From Bacilli bacterium (GTDB taxonomy: Bacteria > Bacillota_I > Bacilli_A > ML615J-28 > CAG-698): 46,247 bases of DNA. Below the pieces are notes generated by a model. It worked only from the letters and a program-made list of their open reading frames with translations, was not told the DNA's origin and searched no databases. The DNA is taken from NCBI GenBank assembly GCA_028702495.1, contig JAQVOS010000006.1, positions 1 through 46,247 on the forward strand, in the 5' to 3' direction. This document shows, piece by piece, positions 22,852-32,193 of this stretch; the stretch's first letter is position 1, and every line of letters begins with the position of its first letter. A program made the translations under genes and the position numbers.

Positions 22852-23652
22852 ATGAAAAAATTTACAACATTATTATTACTATTACTTACTATCATCATCA
22901 TGAGTGGCTGTCAAAATCAATCAGACGACATTCTAAAAGTGGCTGTTTCTCCCGACTATGCCCCTTATGAATTCATTGACTTATCCAAAACAGGACAAGA
23001 CAAATTTGTGGGCGCTGATATCGAACTTGCGAAGTATATTGTAAGCCAATTAAACAAAACCTTAGTGATTGAAGAAATGTCATTTGATGCTTGCTTAATG
23101 GCTGTTCAAACAGGAACTGTTGACATTTCAATTTCCGGATTTTCTTGGACTCCTTCACGTGCCGAAAACTATCTCTTATCAGAAAGTTATCTTGATGGAG
23201 GAGAAGGAGCACAACAAATTTTAATTCTAAAAGAAAATGCAGCGACTTATCTTACGCTTTCTGATCTCAATAAGAGTTCAGTAAAAGTAGGAGCTCAATC
23301 CGCTACTATTCAAAGTGAGCTCGTGGATACGCAACTTCCCAATGCTACCAAGGAATTATTTACAGATTTTGAACTAGCAGTGAATGCTTTGATGAATGGA
23401 AACATTGATGCTCTTGCACTCGCTGAAACTGTTGCTGCCATCAGGATTGCCAACAATGAAAACTTCATGGTTGTTCCAGAAAATTTCATCTTCCAAGGTG
23501 GAAATGTTGTCGTTGCGAAAAAAGAGAATACCGTTTTGATGGAACAGATTAATGTCATTATTGCTGATGTTGTAGAACAAGGACTCTATAGCGAGTGGTT
23601 AACAGCAGCCCAAGCTTTAGCAATCGAATTAGGAGCAGAAATATCTGAATAG
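22852..23652 (+). CDS. amino-acid ABC transporter substrate-binding lipoprotein
   Basis: A 266-residue SBP_bac_3 family protein. The signal peptide ends in a lipobox IMSGC (Cys20), so it is lipid-anchored outside the membrane. The remaining sequence has the typical start LKVAVSPDYAPYEF and the FVGADIELA and VDISISGFSWTPSR segments. AGGAGG precedes ATG 22852. First of three genes under the T-box leader; the predicted arginine specifier suggests import of arginine or another basic amino acid. Confidence 0.9.
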   Translation: MKKFTTLLLLLLTIIIMSGCQNQSDDILKVAVSPDYAPYEFIDLSKTGQDKFVGADIELAKYIVSQLNKTLVIEEMSFDACLMAVQTGTVDISISGFSWTPSRAENYLLSESYLDGGEGAQQILILKENAATYLTLSDLNKSSVKVGAQSATIQSELVDTQLPNATKELFTDFELAVNALMNGNIDALALAETVAAIRIANNENFMVVPENFIFQGGNVVVAKKENTVLMEQINVIIADVVEQGLYSEWLTAAQALAIELGAEISE

Positions 23653-23675
23653 CAATTGTAGAAAGGAGGGCCTTC

Positions 23676-24341
23676 ATGGAAATGATTAGAAACGTCATTC
23701 ATATTATTTTTAAATACTTTCCGCTTTTACTAAAAGGATTGGGAGTCACGCTTGAGTTATCAGCGATTACAGTCTTTTTTGGAGCTTTCATTGGTATGTT
23801 CGTATGCCTGTTGGTGAAATCTCCTTCGAAGGTACTTTCTTTCTTAGGAAAAACATATGTTGAAGTAATCCGAGGAGTTCCGCTTTTATTACAACTCTGT
23901 GCTATTTACTTAATTTTTGCTTCGACCATTGGAAAATTTGCCGCAACTGCTGTGGCCCTTATTCTCAATAGTGGAGCCTATGTCGCTGAGATTATGAGAG
24001 CGGGGATTCAAGCAGTGGATAAAGGTCAAACCGAAGCAGCAAGAAGCCTTGGATTATCGAAAACGCAAACGATGATTAAGGTGATTTTGCCACAAGCGAT
24101 TCGAAATATTTTACCAGCGATTGGAAATGAATATGTGACCATCATCAAAGAAACGTCCCTTGCCATGACCTTCTTTGTTGGGGATTTGATGACCGTACAA
24201 AAAGAAATTGGATCTGTCACGTATTTATATCTAGAGGCTTATGTTGCAGTCGCTCTGTTCTATTTTGTTTCAACATTCACTCTTTCAAAATTGATATTGG
24301 CAGTCGAAAGGAGGATGAAACGCAGTGTTGGTTATTCGTAA
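23676..24341 (+). CDS. amino-acid ABC transporter permease
   Basis: A 221-residue HisM/GlnP-type permease with about five membrane helices and the EAA loop ([20 protein letters not shown]). GAAAGGAGG immediately precedes ATG 23676. Overlaps the ATPase gene by 17 bp. Confidence 0.92.
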   Translation: MEMIRNVIHIIFKYFPLLLKGLGVTLELSAITVFFGAFIGMFVCLLVKSPSKVLSFLGKTYVEVIRGVPLLLQLCAIYLIFASTIGKFAATAVALILNSGAYVAEIMRAGIQAVDKGQTEAARSLGLSKTQTMIKVILPQAIRNILPAIGNEYVTIIKETSLAMTFFVGDLMTVQKEIGSVTYLYLEAYVAVALFYFVSTFTLSKLILAVERRMKRSVGYS

Positions 24342-25062
24342 TTTACATAAAAGCTTTGGGAAACTTGACGTTTTGCGTGGCATTGATGTCGTGATCAAAA
24401 CAGGAGAAGTTGTTTCCATCATCGGTCCTAGTGGATCGGGGAAGTCAACCTTCCTCCGTTGCATTAATCTTCTTGAAACCCCTACATCTGGGGAAATAAC
24501 CTATGAAAATCAAACGATTTGTGGGAATGAAAAGCCACTAAAGGAAGCAAAACTCAATCAATATCGTCAAAAAATGGGAATGGTTTTCCAGCACTTCAAT
24601 ATTTTTCCTCATTTAACGGTTCTTGAAAATATTATTTTATCACCCGTACAAACGAAGATGATGGAAAAAAGTGTGGCGATTGAAAAGGCAAAAGAACTTC
24701 TTATAAAAGTGGGATTGTTAGATAAATTAAATGAATACCCTCGTACTTTAAGTGGGGGGCAAAAGCAACGTCTTGCCATCGTTCGGGCTCTCATCATGAA
24801 TCCAGAAGTCATGTTGTTTGATGAACCGACAAGTGCTCTAGATCCTGAAATGGTAAAAGAAGTTTTAAGTGTTATAAAAGATATTGCCCATATGGGGATG
24901 ACCATTATCATCGTGACGCATGAAATGCGATTTGCTGAGGAAATCAGTCATCGCGTGTTATTCATGGATGAAGGAAGAATCATTGAATCAGGAACTCCTG
25001 AAGCTTTATTTCATCATCCTAAGCAAGCAAGAACCATCAATTTTTTAAGTAAAGTTTTATAA
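24325..25062 (+). CDS. amino-acid ABC transporter ATPase (GTG start)
   Basis: A 245-residue polar-amino-acid-type ATPase: Walker [10 protein letters not shown] (34-42), Q-loop, LSGGQKQR and [13 protein letters not shown]. The best start is GTG 24325, preceded at 11-bp spacing by AAAGGAGG (24307-24314) within the permease gene; no ATG occurs before the conserved IRNLHKSFG. Last gene of the operon. Confidence 0.92.
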   Translation: MLVIRNLHKSFGKLDVLRGIDVVIKTGEVVSIIGPSGSGKSTFLRCINLLETPTSGEITYENQTICGNEKPLKEAKLNQYRQKMGMVFQHFNIFPHLTVLENIILSPVQTKMMEKSVAIEKAKELLIKVGLLDKLNEYPRTLSGGQKQRLAIVRALIMNPEVMLFDEPTSALDPEMVKEVLSVIKDIAHMGMTIIIVTHEMRFAEEISHRVLFMDEGRIIESGTPEALFHHPKQARTINFLSKVL

Positions 25063-25087
25063 AACGACCCTACTATTGTGATTATCG

Positions 25088-25115
25088 TTGACAATCATTA
25101 TAAAAAGAGTATAAT
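25088..25115 (+). promoter_or_regulatory. consensus promoter of ribU
   Basis: TTGACA (25088-25093), 16-bp spacer, TATAAT (25110-25115). Confidence 0.9.
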
Positions 25116-25125
25116 AATAGTGTAA

Positions 25126-25231
25126 TCTTCAGGGCATGGTGAAATTCCAGACCGGCGGTATAGTCCGCGAGCCTTAGGGCATGATTTGGTGCAATTCCAA
25201 AACCGATAGTAAAGTCTAGATGAAAGAAGAA
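25126..25231 (+). promoter_or_regulatory. FMN riboswitch (RFN element)
   Basis: The conserved RFN segments are present in order: TCTTCAGGGCATGGTGAAATT, GACCGGCGGTATAGTCCGCGAGCC, GATTTGGTGCAATTCC, AAACCGATAGTAAAGTCTAGATG and AAGAAG. This senses FMN and, through the terminator at 25261-25286, should shut off ribU when FMN is plentiful. Confidence 0.95.
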
Positions 25232-25260
25232 ACGATTGTTTTTACGTCGAATTTTTCAAG

Positions 25261-25286
25261 TGCCCGTTTATTACGGGCATTTTTTA
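25261..25286 (+). terminator. riboswitch-controlled terminator
   Basis: TGCCCGT and ACGGGCA stem followed by six T, between the RFN element and ribU. Confidence 0.9.
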
Positions 25287-25300
25287 TAAGGAGGCAACAT

Positions 25301-26050
25301 ATGATATTAAGTGCATTCACGGATTTTTTAAGTACACAAACTTTTAAATATATCATGACGGGCATTTTTATGGTTTTGCTCATCGTAATCATGATTTATT
25401 CGTATCGCAAAGAAAGGGCTAGTCAGTCACGAAGTTATGTCATCAAACGTTTGGTGGTAGTGGCTATTTTTTCAGCAATTTCAATTCTTTTATATATCTT
25501 TGGCATCGATATAAAATTATTTATTCCATTTATGCCGCCATTTCTAGAAGTTCATTTTTCAATCATTCCCATTCTTTTGATTGTTTCATTATATGGTCCT
25601 GCTTATGGGGGAATTGCGATTATTATAAAAACGTTGGGCAAGTTGATTTTAGTCACTTCATCGAGTTTTGGCGTTGGAGAACTTGCAGATATCATCATTG
25701 GGGTATCGGTCGTCACCGTATTTTCTTATTTTTATCACAAAAAAGAGTCCACTAAAAACTTGATAGTAGCACTCGTCATGTCGAGTCTTGTCTGGATAGT
25801 TGTGGGTGTATTTATCAATTGGTCCATTATTATTCCTTTCTACATCTACACTGTTAATTTTCAAGCTGTTTTTGGGATGATGCAAATGATTCCGGGAATC
25901 ACAAAAACTAATTACATGGGCATTTATTTACTTGTTGCTTGTCTTCCCTTTAATGCCATTGCTTCCATCCTCAACATGCTCATCGCCTTTTTTGTGATTA
26001 AGGGTTTATCTCCCCTCATTCCTCAAATTGGTATCACAAAAAACAATTGA
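25301..26050 (+). CDS. ribU: riboflavin ECF transporter S component
   Basis: A 249-residue membrane protein with five to six predicted helices, resembling RibU S-components. Identity is strongly supported by the FMN riboswitch directly upstream. It binds riboflavin and needs the shared EcfA1/A2/T module (32194-34815) for import. AAGGAGG at 25288-25294 selects ATG 25301; the open frame continues upstream through the terminator, but that part would not be translated. The stop codon overlaps the rpsD promoter. Confidence 0.9.
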   Translation: MILSAFTDFLSTQTFKYIMTGIFMVLLIVIMIYSYRKERASQSRSYVIKRLVVVAIFSAISILLYIFGIDIKLFIPFMPPFLEVHFSIIPILLIVSLYGPAYGGIAIIIKTLGKLILVTSSSFGVGELADIIIGVSVVTVFSYFYHKKESTKNLIVALVMSSLVWIVVGVFINWSIIIPFYIYTVNFQAVFGMMQMIPGITKTNYMGIYLLVACLPFNAIASILNMLIAFFVIKGLSPLIPQIGITKNN

Positions 26051-26075
26051 CAAATACCCTATTTTAGAGTATAAT
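26047..26075 (+). promoter_or_regulatory. rpsD promoter
   Basis: TTGACA (26047-26052) overlaps the ribU stop codon; 17-bp spacer; TATAAT (26070-26075). Confidence 0.9.
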
Positions 26076-26081
26076 AACCAA

Positions 26082-26230
26082 AGTGCAGTAAGAACAGCAC
26101 TTAAACGATGATTAGAAAAGACTAACCTGTAGAGGTAGTGAGTAGTCTCGCTGATAGATGAAAACATTTAGTTAATCTCTTTTCTCTTCAAATGGTTTAG
26201 GTCCTTACAAATCATATATAAGGAGGAAAT
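26082..26230 (+). promoter_or_regulatory. rpsD leader, probable S4 autoregulatory region
   Basis: About 150 nt of structured-looking leader (AGTGCAGTAAGAACAGCACTT hairpin near the start; GATTAGAAAAG and CTTTTCTC-type complementary segments further on) separates promoter and start codon. S4 autoregulates through such a leader in Bacillus; I infer the same here. Confidence 0.55.
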
Positions 26231-26234
26231 TAAT

Positions 26235-26855
26235 ATGGCACGTTACACAGGCCCTGCTTGGAAGATATCCCGTCGTTTGGGATTCTCAACTCTTGAAAGT
26301 GGGAAAGAATTCGCTATTGGTAAAAATGGCAAAGAAAGAAGAAACTATGCTCCTGGTCAACATGGGCAACGTCGTTCAAAGTTATCTGAATACGGAACAC
26401 AACTTCGAGAAAAACAAAAAGTTCGTTTCAGTTATGGGTTAAATGAACGTCAATTCCGTCGTTATTTCGACATCGCAAAGAACACTAAAGGCAACACTGG
26501 CGACAACTTCATGATTCTCTTAGAAACAAGACTTGATAACCTTGTTTATCGTTTGGGATTTGCAGCCACTCGTCGTCAAGCTCGTCAACTTGTGAATCAT
26601 GCTCACTTCACCCTTGATGGCAATAAAGTTAACATTCCATCACAAATCGTCAAAGTGGGACAAGTCATTGCGGTGAAAGAAACATCACGTCGTCTTCAAG
26701 CAATCCAAGATGGATTAAGTGCAACTATTAGTCGTAAAGAATATCTTTCATTTGATGAAACTAAACTTGCTGGTAAACTTGAACGCTTACCAATGAGAAC
26801 TGAATTCATGGAAGAAATCAAAGACAACTTAATCGTTGAATTCTATAACCGTTAA
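26235..26855 (+). CDS. rpsD: 30S ribosomal protein S4
   Basis: A 206-residue full-length S4: the [16 protein letters not shown] start, the RNA-binding S4 domain ([22 protein letters not shown] split across the typical motif), and the C-terminal FYNR. It nucleates 30S assembly. AAGGAGG precedes ATG 26235. Monocistronic, as in Bacillus. The N terminus lacks the four-cysteine zinc motif of C+ type S4. Confidence 0.97.
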   Translation: MARYTGPAWKISRRLGFSTLESGKEFAIGKNGKERRNYAPGQHGQRRSKLSEYGTQLREKQKVRFSYGLNERQFRRYFDIAKNTKGNTGDNFMILLETRLDNLVYRLGFAATRRQARQLVNHAHFTLDGNKVNIPSQIVKVGQVIAVKETSRRLQAIQDGLSATISRKEYLSFDETKLAGKLERLPMRTEFMEEIKDNLIVEFYNR

Positions 26856-26862
26856 TAAAATT

Positions 26863-26884
26863 GCACCCAGAAGGGTGCTTTTTT
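26863..26884 (+). terminator. rpsD terminator
   Basis: GCACCC and GGGTGC stem, TTTTTT tail. Confidence 0.92.
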
Positions 26885-26943
26885 GATACCAAAAAATATT
26901 GTTATTTTTTGAAATTGAAGAACATTTTTATCAAAACCAGGTC

Positions 26944-26972
26944 TTGTAAATCGCATGAAAATGTGCTATAAT
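26944..26972 (+). promoter_or_regulatory. pckA operon promoter
   Basis: TTGTAA (26944-26949), 17-bp spacer, extended TGCTATAAT (to 26972). The 90-nt leader holds a T-rich/A-rich complementary pair (TCGTTTT with AAAACGA). Confidence 0.82.
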
Positions 26973-27063
26973 AGGTAGAGTTTCGTTTTTTTGTGAATAG
27001 AACTCATAAAACGATATCAAAAATTGAATTAAAATGCTAATAATTACGCCAAGGAGGATTAAT

Positions 27064-28698
27064 ATGGCAACATTATCAAATTTACCAGCTCAAGCTATTG
27101 GACTTAAGTCACCTAAAGTTTTTAGTCGTGTTCGTTCCACCATTGAAACTGCTTTCTATCGTAACAACGTGATTGAAATCACAACCCTCGCCCAAGCATA
27201 TGAACTTGCGAAGGCTGCCAAAGGAACCATTATTACCGATCAAATCGTCGCCAATGCGAAAGAATTAGGACTTCCTGAAGATGCACGTGTATTGCTTTTC
27301 AATGATGGAAATATCACAGGTCGTCAAGCTCGCCTTCGCAAATTGGTCAGCAAAGAAAACGAAGAAAAATTTGCTTCTCTTGTTCGTGAAGTCGATTTCT
27401 TAACCAACAAAAAAACCATGTATCATGCTCAAGTTATTGTTGGACTTGATCCTGAATTTATGGTAAAAGCTCATTTATTGGTCCCTGAAGGATATGAAAA
27501 CACCTTATACAACTGGGTCAATAACTTCCAAATTGTGAATCCTGAAACATTAGCTGTCTATAAACAATCTAAAGTATTAGATGAAGCTGATATTTTCATC
27601 TTTGCTGATCCTGATTGCTATCCTGCTGAATTCCCAGAAGGACTTGCTCTCTTTGATGAAAAGAATAACTGTGCTTGTTTACTTGGAATGCGTTATTTTG
27701 GCGAATTCAAAAAAGGAACACTCACACTTGCTTGGTCCATTGCGGCTAGAAATGGATATACTGCTTGCCATGGCGGACAAAAGCGTTTCAATCTTGAAGG
27801 CGGAAAAGAACGAGTGATTGGTGTCTTTGGATTATCAGGCAGTGGAAAATCAACCATTACCTTGTCAAATCATAATGGAAAATTTGATACCACCGTTCTT
27901 CATGATGATGCTTTCATTATTTCCAATACCGATGCTTCAAGCATTAGTCTAGAACCTGCTTATTTTGATAAGACTCAAGATTATCTTCTAGATAATCCTC
28001 AACGTAAATATTTCGTATCTATTCAAAACTGTGCTGCTACCCGCGATGAAGATGGAAAACTTGTAGCCGTTACTGAAGACATTCGTAATGGCAATGGTCG
28101 TACTGTCAAAAGTCGTTTTGCAACACCTAAACGGGAATATCGTTTCGCTAAAAACTGCGATGCTATTTTCTGGATTATGAAAGATAGTAGTCTTCCTCCA
28201 GTTGTAAAAGTGAATAGTCCTGCTCTTGCTTCGGCGATGGGTGCAACTCTTGCAACCAAACGGACCACTGCTGAATATGTGAAGGGTGAAGATACTAATA
28301 AACTCGTTATTGTCCCCTATGCAAATCCATTTAGACTTTATCCTTTAGAACAAGATTATCTCAAGTTCAAAGATTTATTTACCAATATGGGCGTTGATTG
28401 CTATATTATCAATACTGGCTTCTTCCTAGAAAAGAAAGTGACTCCAAAAGTAACACTAGGCCTCATTGAAGACATCGTAACCGACAAAGCTAAATTTGTG
28501 AAATTTGGCCCATTCACTGAACTCGAATTTTTAAATATTGAAGGCTTCGAACCTGACTTCAAAGATTCTGAATATGTTAAAATGGTCGCTGAAAGAATGC
28601 AAGATCGTCTAAACTATGTTCAAGAACTTGATACCTTTAACCGTTTACCAGAAGAAGCACTTGCTGCTATTCGCAAAGTCACAGAAGAAGCAAAATAA
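27064..28698 (+). CDS. pckA: phosphoenolpyruvate carboxykinase (ATP), divergent
   Basis: A 544-residue PEPCK of ATP-type length. The kinase motifs are P-loop GLSGSGKST (256-264) and HDDAF (280-284); YFGEFKKG (211-218) matches the PEPCK-specific YAGE-KKG region. The usual motif after it is replaced by LAWSIAARNGYTACHGG, so it is a diverged branch. It interconverts oxaloacetate + ATP and PEP + CO2 + ADP. AAGGAGG at 27051-27057 selects ATG 27064 over the ATG at 27034. Followed 10 bp later by oadA, so it shares the oxaloacetate pool with it. Confidence 0.87.
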   Translation: MATLSNLPAQAIGLKSPKVFSRVRSTIETAFYRNNVIEITTLAQAYELAKAAKGTIITDQIVANAKELGLPEDARVLLFNDGNITGRQARLRKLVSKENEEKFASLVREVDFLTNKKTMYHAQVIVGLDPEFMVKAHLLVPEGYENTLYNWVNNFQIVNPETLAVYKQSKVLDEADIFIFADPDCYPAEFPEGLALFDEKNNCACLLGMRYFGEFKKGTLTLAWSIAARNGYTACHGGQKRFNLEGGKERVIGVFGLSGSGKSTITLSNHNGKFDTTVLHDDAFIISNTDASSISLEPAYFDKTQDYLLDNPQRKYFVSIQNCAATRDEDGKLVAVTEDIRNGNGRTVKSRFATPKREYRFAKNCDAIFWIMKDSSLPPVVKVNSPALASAMGATLATKRTTAEYVKGEDTNKLVIVPYANPFRLYPLEQDYLKFKDLFTNMGVDCYIINTGFFLEKKVTPKVTLGLIEDIVTDKAKFVKFGPFTELEFLNIEGFEPDFKDSEYVKMVAERMQDRLNYVQELDTFNRLPEEALAAIRKVTEEAK

Positions 28699-28708
28699 GG
28701 AGAATATC

Positions 28709-30100
28709 ATGGGAGTAAAAATAGTTGATACTGCTTTAAGAGATGGTCATCAATCTCTCGTTGCAACGAGAATGACGACCGAAGAAATCTTGAGTTGTAT
28801 TGATGAGTTAGATAATGTGGGTTACCATGCCCTTGAAGTGTGGGGCGGTGCAACATTTGATGCTTGCATCCGTTTCTTAAATGAAGATCCTTGGGATCGC
28901 CTTCGTTTGATTCGTTCACATTGCAAGAAAACGAAGTTACAAATGTTATTCCGAGGTCAAAATATCTTGGGATACAAACACTACGCTGACGATGTCGTCG
29001 AAAAGTTTGTAGAGAAATCACTTGAAAATGGGATTGATATCATTCGTGTCTTTGATGCCCTCAATGATATTCGTAATTTAGCCTGTGCTGTCACTTCAAC
29101 AAAAAAATACGGAGGACATTGTCAAATCGCCCTCTCATATACGACAAGTCCTGTTCATACCGTTGATTACTATGTTGCTTTAGCGAAAGAAGTAGAAGCC
29201 ATGGGTGCTGATTCTTTATGCATTAAAGATATGGCCGGTGTTCTTCTTCCTGAAGATGCTTATGAACTCGTATCTCGCCTCAAAGCAGCTACGTCATTAC
29301 CGATTGAACTCCACGGTCATTGTACTGGCGGCATTTGTGAAATGACTTACAGAAGAGCGATTGAAGCAGGTGTTGATATCATCGATACCGCTCTATCCCC
29401 CTTATCTGGTGGAACATCTCAACCTTCGACTGAAGCATTTCAATATGCTTTAGAAGGAACTGCATATGATCCTAAACTGAATGTGGCTGCGCTTGAAAGA
29501 GCGACTGCCATCATGACAAAAGTAAAAGATCGTTACCTTCAAAGTGGATTACTCAATCCCAAAGCTCTTACCTCGAATCCCAGCATCTTGAAATATCAAG
29601 TACCTGGAGGAATGTTATCCAATTTAATGAGTCAATTAAAAGAACAAGGCGCCATGGATCGATATGAAGAAGTCTTACGTGAAATTCCTCGCGTGCGAAA
29701 AGACTTAGGCTATCCTCCCCTTGTCACACCTCTATCACAAATGGTTGGAACTCAAGCGGTTTTAAATGTTATGACCCAAGAACGATATAAAATGGTTCCG
29801 AAAGAAATCACGGAATATCTTCATGGATATTATGGCAAAAGCCCTGCGGAAGTGGATCCTGTTATTCGTCACCAAATCATTGGCGATGATTCTGTGATTA
29901 CCCATCGTCCCGCAGATGATATTCCCCCCCAATTTGAAGCCTTGAAGGAAAAATATAAGGATCTCATTCAAAGTGATGAAGATGTATTGACTTGTGCTTT
30001 ATTTGAACAAGTAGCTGTTAAGTTCTTGCAAAACAAATATAAGAAAGAACCCGTCGAAGTGATTAACATCAATCTATGGGTAGGTGAAGCACATGTTTAA
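28709..30100 (+). CDS. oadA: oxaloacetate decarboxylase alpha / pyruvate carboxylase B subunit
   Basis: A 463-residue carboxyltransferase. DTALRDGHQS (7-16, metal-ligand Asp12), the carbamylatable Lys173 in CIKDMAG, and the LHGHC histidines (202, 204) make up the biotin-dependent active site. The C terminus ends after the PYC_OADA domain: no biotinyl domain is fused, and the carrier is encoded separately at 30289. AAGGAGA selects ATG 28709. It moves a carboxyl group between oxaloacetate/pyruvate and carboxybiotin. Confidence 0.9.
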   Translation: MGVKIVDTALRDGHQSLVATRMTTEEILSCIDELDNVGYHALEVWGGATFDACIRFLNEDPWDRLRLIRSHCKKTKLQMLFRGQNILGYKHYADDVVEKFVEKSLENGIDIIRVFDALNDIRNLACAVTSTKKYGGHCQIALSYTTSPVHTVDYYVALAKEVEAMGADSLCIKDMAGVLLPEDAYELVSRLKAATSLPIELHGHCTGGICEMTYRRAIEAGVDIIDTALSPLSGGTSQPSTEAFQYALEGTAYDPKLNVAALERATAIMTKVKDRYLQSGLLNPKALTSNPSILKYQVPGGMLSNLMSQLKEQGAMDRYEEVLREIPRVRKDLGYPPLVTPLSQMVGTQAVLNVMTQERYKMVPKEITEYLHGYYGKSPAEVDPVIRHQIIGDDSVITHRPADDIPPQFEALKEKYKDLIQSDEDVLTCALFEQVAVKFLQNKYKKEPVEVININLWVGEAHV

Positions 30101-30278
30101 ATGGTTTAAAAAGGAAAAACCAGTCGAGGTCACTCCTCCTCAAGAGACAAGAGCCCCCCTTAAACTGGAAGATATTAAAGATGATGATATGATGGTGGCT
30201 GCCCTTGTTGCAACCATTGATTATGCAAACGATGGAAAAACTGATGTTCGATTGGTATCCATCAAACAAATAGGTTAG
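30093..30278 (+). CDS. OadG-like small protein without membrane anchor
   Basis: A 61-residue protein that overlaps the oadA stop by eight bases. The C-terminal half (DDDMMVAALVATIDYAND and VRLVSIKQIG) resembles the end of OadG, which assembles oxaloacetate decarboxylase. OadG normally has an N-terminal membrane helix; here the start MFKWFKKEK is short, charged and soluble. It may link OadA to the carrier protein. Similarity is short, so the family call is tentative. Confidence 0.6.
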   Translation: MFKWFKKEKPVEVTPPQETRAPLKLEDIKDDDMMVAALVATIDYANDGKTDVRLVSIKQIG

Positions 30279-30288
30279 GAGAACCAAG

Positions 30289-30630
30289 ATGAAAGTATAT
30301 AAAGTAAAAGTTAATGGAAAATTATATGAAGTTGAATTAGAAAGTGTTGGAGAAGTTGCAAGTACTCCCGTAGCAGCCGCCGCTCCAGTAGCGACTCCCA
30401 GTGCTCCTGTCAGTGAAAAAGCATCCCTCAAAGCTCCTATGCAAGGAGTTATTAACGAAGTTCGCGTGAAATCAGGAGATGCAGTGACCAAAGGACAATG
30501 CTTATTTATTCTTGAAGCGATGAAATTAGAAAACGAAATCGTTTCACCTTATAGTGGTATTGTGAAACAAGTTCTTGTTCAAAAAGGCCAAAACGTTGCC
30601 AATCAAGATGTATTAGCTATTTTTGAATAA
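30289..30630 (+). CDS. biotin carboxyl carrier protein
   Basis: A 113-residue carrier: an N-terminal KVNGKLYEVE strand region, an Ala/Pro-rich hinge (about 25-45), and a biotinyl domain with EAMKLE (biotinylated Lys79). It shuttles CO2 for the OadA subunit. GGAG precedes ATG 30289. Last gene of the pckA operon; its lysine must be modified by the downstream BirA. Confidence 0.92.
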   Translation: MKVYKVKVNGKLYEVELESVGEVASTPVAAAAPVATPSAPVSEKASLKAPMQGVINEVRVKSGDAVTKGQCLFILEAMKLENEIVSPYSGIVKQVLVQKGQNVANQDVLAIFE

Positions 30631-30656
30631 GACAATTATAATAATAATTAAACAGA

Positions 30657-30701
30657 TAGGTAAATTTGAAAGTTTTAGTACTTCAAATTTGCCTTTTTTA
30701 A
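30657..30701 (+). terminator. terminator of the pckA-bccp operon
   Basis: GGTAAATTTGAA and TTCAAATTTGCC pair (one mismatch) and are followed by TTTTTT. Confidence 0.85.
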
Positions 30702-30749
30702 GATTCTTAGTAATATTTGTCCTATTCATATAGTATAAAATAATTATAA

Positions 30750-30872
30750 AGTCGATGATTGAGGAGACTTGACTCATCGGATTATACAAACTTTTTAATG
30801 AATTGGTTGTATAAGTAAGGCGAGAATTTAACGCTCGTGCAAAAAACCTACATTATTGTAGGCTTTTTTATA
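30750..30872 (+). ncRNA. candidate structured RNA upstream of birA
   Basis: Three stems are visible in order: CGATGA/TCATCG, TTATACAA/TTGTATAA and CGAG/CTCG, then a terminator (CCTACA/TGTAGG plus T-run, to 30872). The arrangement is that of a riboswitch or small RNA. A possible promoter lies near 30717-30741, but it is poor. I do not recognise the class. Confidence 0.45.
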
Positions 30873-30880
30873 TCCAATTC

Positions 30881-30909
30881 TTGTAAATGAATAGTTCTTA
30901 TGTTAAGAT
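30881..30909 (+). promoter_or_regulatory. birA promoter
   Basis: TTGTAA (30881-30886), 17-bp spacer, extended TGTTAAGAT (30901-30909). It lies after the terminator of the structured RNA. Confidence 0.65.
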
Positions 30910-30929
30910 GAATTGTCATGGAGGAGTTT

Positions 30930-31649
30930 ATGTACACAATAAAAACCTTTGAGTCCCTTTCCTCAACCAACCAATATGTAAAAGATAACTATGTCAGCCT
31001 TCCTCATAAAAGTGTAATTGTTGCAAAACATCAAACTGCAGGAAGAGGTCGATTCAATCGCTTATGGCAGGATGAAGAAGGATTAAACTTACTCGCATCA
31101 ATTTTGATCAAAGAAGACAATTTTTCTTATCCTGTGGGGCAATGTTCCCTCGCAGTCGCCCTGGCTGTTTCAAAAGCCTTGGATTCTTATACGAGAAACC
31201 TCATCAAATGGCCGAATGATATCCTCATTCATAACCGTAAAGTCGCAGGGATTTTACTTGAAGCCATATCATCTAACAGCCTTCATGCTGTGATTATTGG
31301 AATCGGGATTAATGTCAATCAAACTTTATTTCCTGAAGAGTTAAAAAGTAAGACGACGTCTCTTGCCATAGAAACAGGGCACCTTCTTCCTTTAGAGCCC
31401 ACACTTGAATCAATAATCACCCATTTTGAAGTCGAATATGAAGCCTTAAAAAGGGGTGCTTTCGCAATTGGAGAGTATGAAGCACGGCTCACAACTATAG
31501 GTCAACAGGTGACCTATCAAGGAACCTCTTATATTGCTAAGGGGGTGAATCCTGAAGGAGCTCTAATTCTAGAAGGGCTACACAAGAGGATTGCGATTAC
31601 TTCAGGAGAAGTAGAGCATGTTTCGTTATATAAAACGTCCCAATCATAA
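30930..31649 (+). CDS. birA: biotin-[carboxylase] ligase, no HTH domain
   Basis: A 239-residue class I biotin ligase. The biotinyl-AMP loop GRGRFNRLW is at 38-46 and KWPNDI at 93-98, with the C-terminal SH3-like cap. There is no N-terminal helix-turn-helix, so it cannot repress transcription as E. coli BirA does. GGAGGAG (30920-30926), within the longer open frame, selects ATG 30930; the in-frame ATG 30918 precedes the ribosome site. It modifies the carrier protein encoded upstream. Confidence 0.92.
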   Translation: MYTIKTFESLSSTNQYVKDNYVSLPHKSVIVAKHQTAGRGRFNRLWQDEEGLNLLASILIKEDNFSYPVGQCSLAVALAVSKALDSYTRNLIKWPNDILIHNRKVAGILLEAISSNSLHAVIIGIGINVNQTLFPEELKSKTTSLAIETGHLLPLEPTLESIITHFEVEYEALKRGAFAIGEYEARLTTIGQQVTYQGTSYIAKGVNPEGALILEGLHKRIAITSGEVEHVSLYKTSQS

Positions 31650-31724
31650 CGTTTTCCCATGGCTATAACTTGCCAAATGGGCCAAATCATGGTAAAATAA
31701 CAAAGTAAGTAAGGGGGTGGCTCC

Positions 31725-32183
31725 ATGAAAAAACTAGATTATGTTTTAATTGGACTCATTCTTATTCTCATTGGCGGTTTCTTTATTCATTATGCTTCCC
31801 AATTATTTATTGATACCACCGATGCAAAAGTCGTTGTTACTTACAAAAACATTCGCTTGGATCTCATCAGTTATGAAGAAGGCGTCGACATTCTCTATGA
31901 AATCGAAGTGACGGCCGAAGAACCAACAAAACTTGTTTTAAAGAAAACCATGGATGGTGTGACCACCACTCAGGTAATCCCGATTGCTGCTTCAAAACCA
32001 ATCTATAATCGACTACATATCGAATATGAATTCATTCATATGGAAGAAGCTAGTTGTGAAAATAAAGTTTGTATGAGAACGCTCATGAGTTCAAAACAGG
32101 TCATTCCCATCGTTTGTACGAATGGAATTGTAATCGAATTCATGAGCTATGAACGCTACATTGACGAAGTCCTCGTCCCTTAA
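31725..32183 (+). CDS. NusG domain II-like membrane-anchored protein
   Basis: A 152-residue protein with one N-terminal membrane helix (about 6-26) and an outside domain of the NusG_II type with the conserved CENKVC pair of cysteines and the VCTNGIVIEF strand. AAGGGGG precedes ATG 31725. In other Bacillota such genes often stand beside ECF transporter components; here it lies 10 bp before ecfA1. Function unknown. Confidence 0.72.
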   Translation: MKKLDYVLIGLILILIGGFFIHYASQLFIDTTDAKVVVTYKNIRLDLISYEEGVDILYEIEVTAEEPTKLVLKKTMDGVTTTQVIPIAASKPIYNRLHIEYEFIHMEEASCENKVCMRTLMSSKQVIPIVCTNGIVIEFMSYERYIDEVLVP

Positions 32184-32193
32184 GGAGAAATGC

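Noticed and set aside
30930..31649. BirA acting as transcriptional repressor
   Set aside because: The protein starts at the catalytic domain and has no helix-turn-helix.
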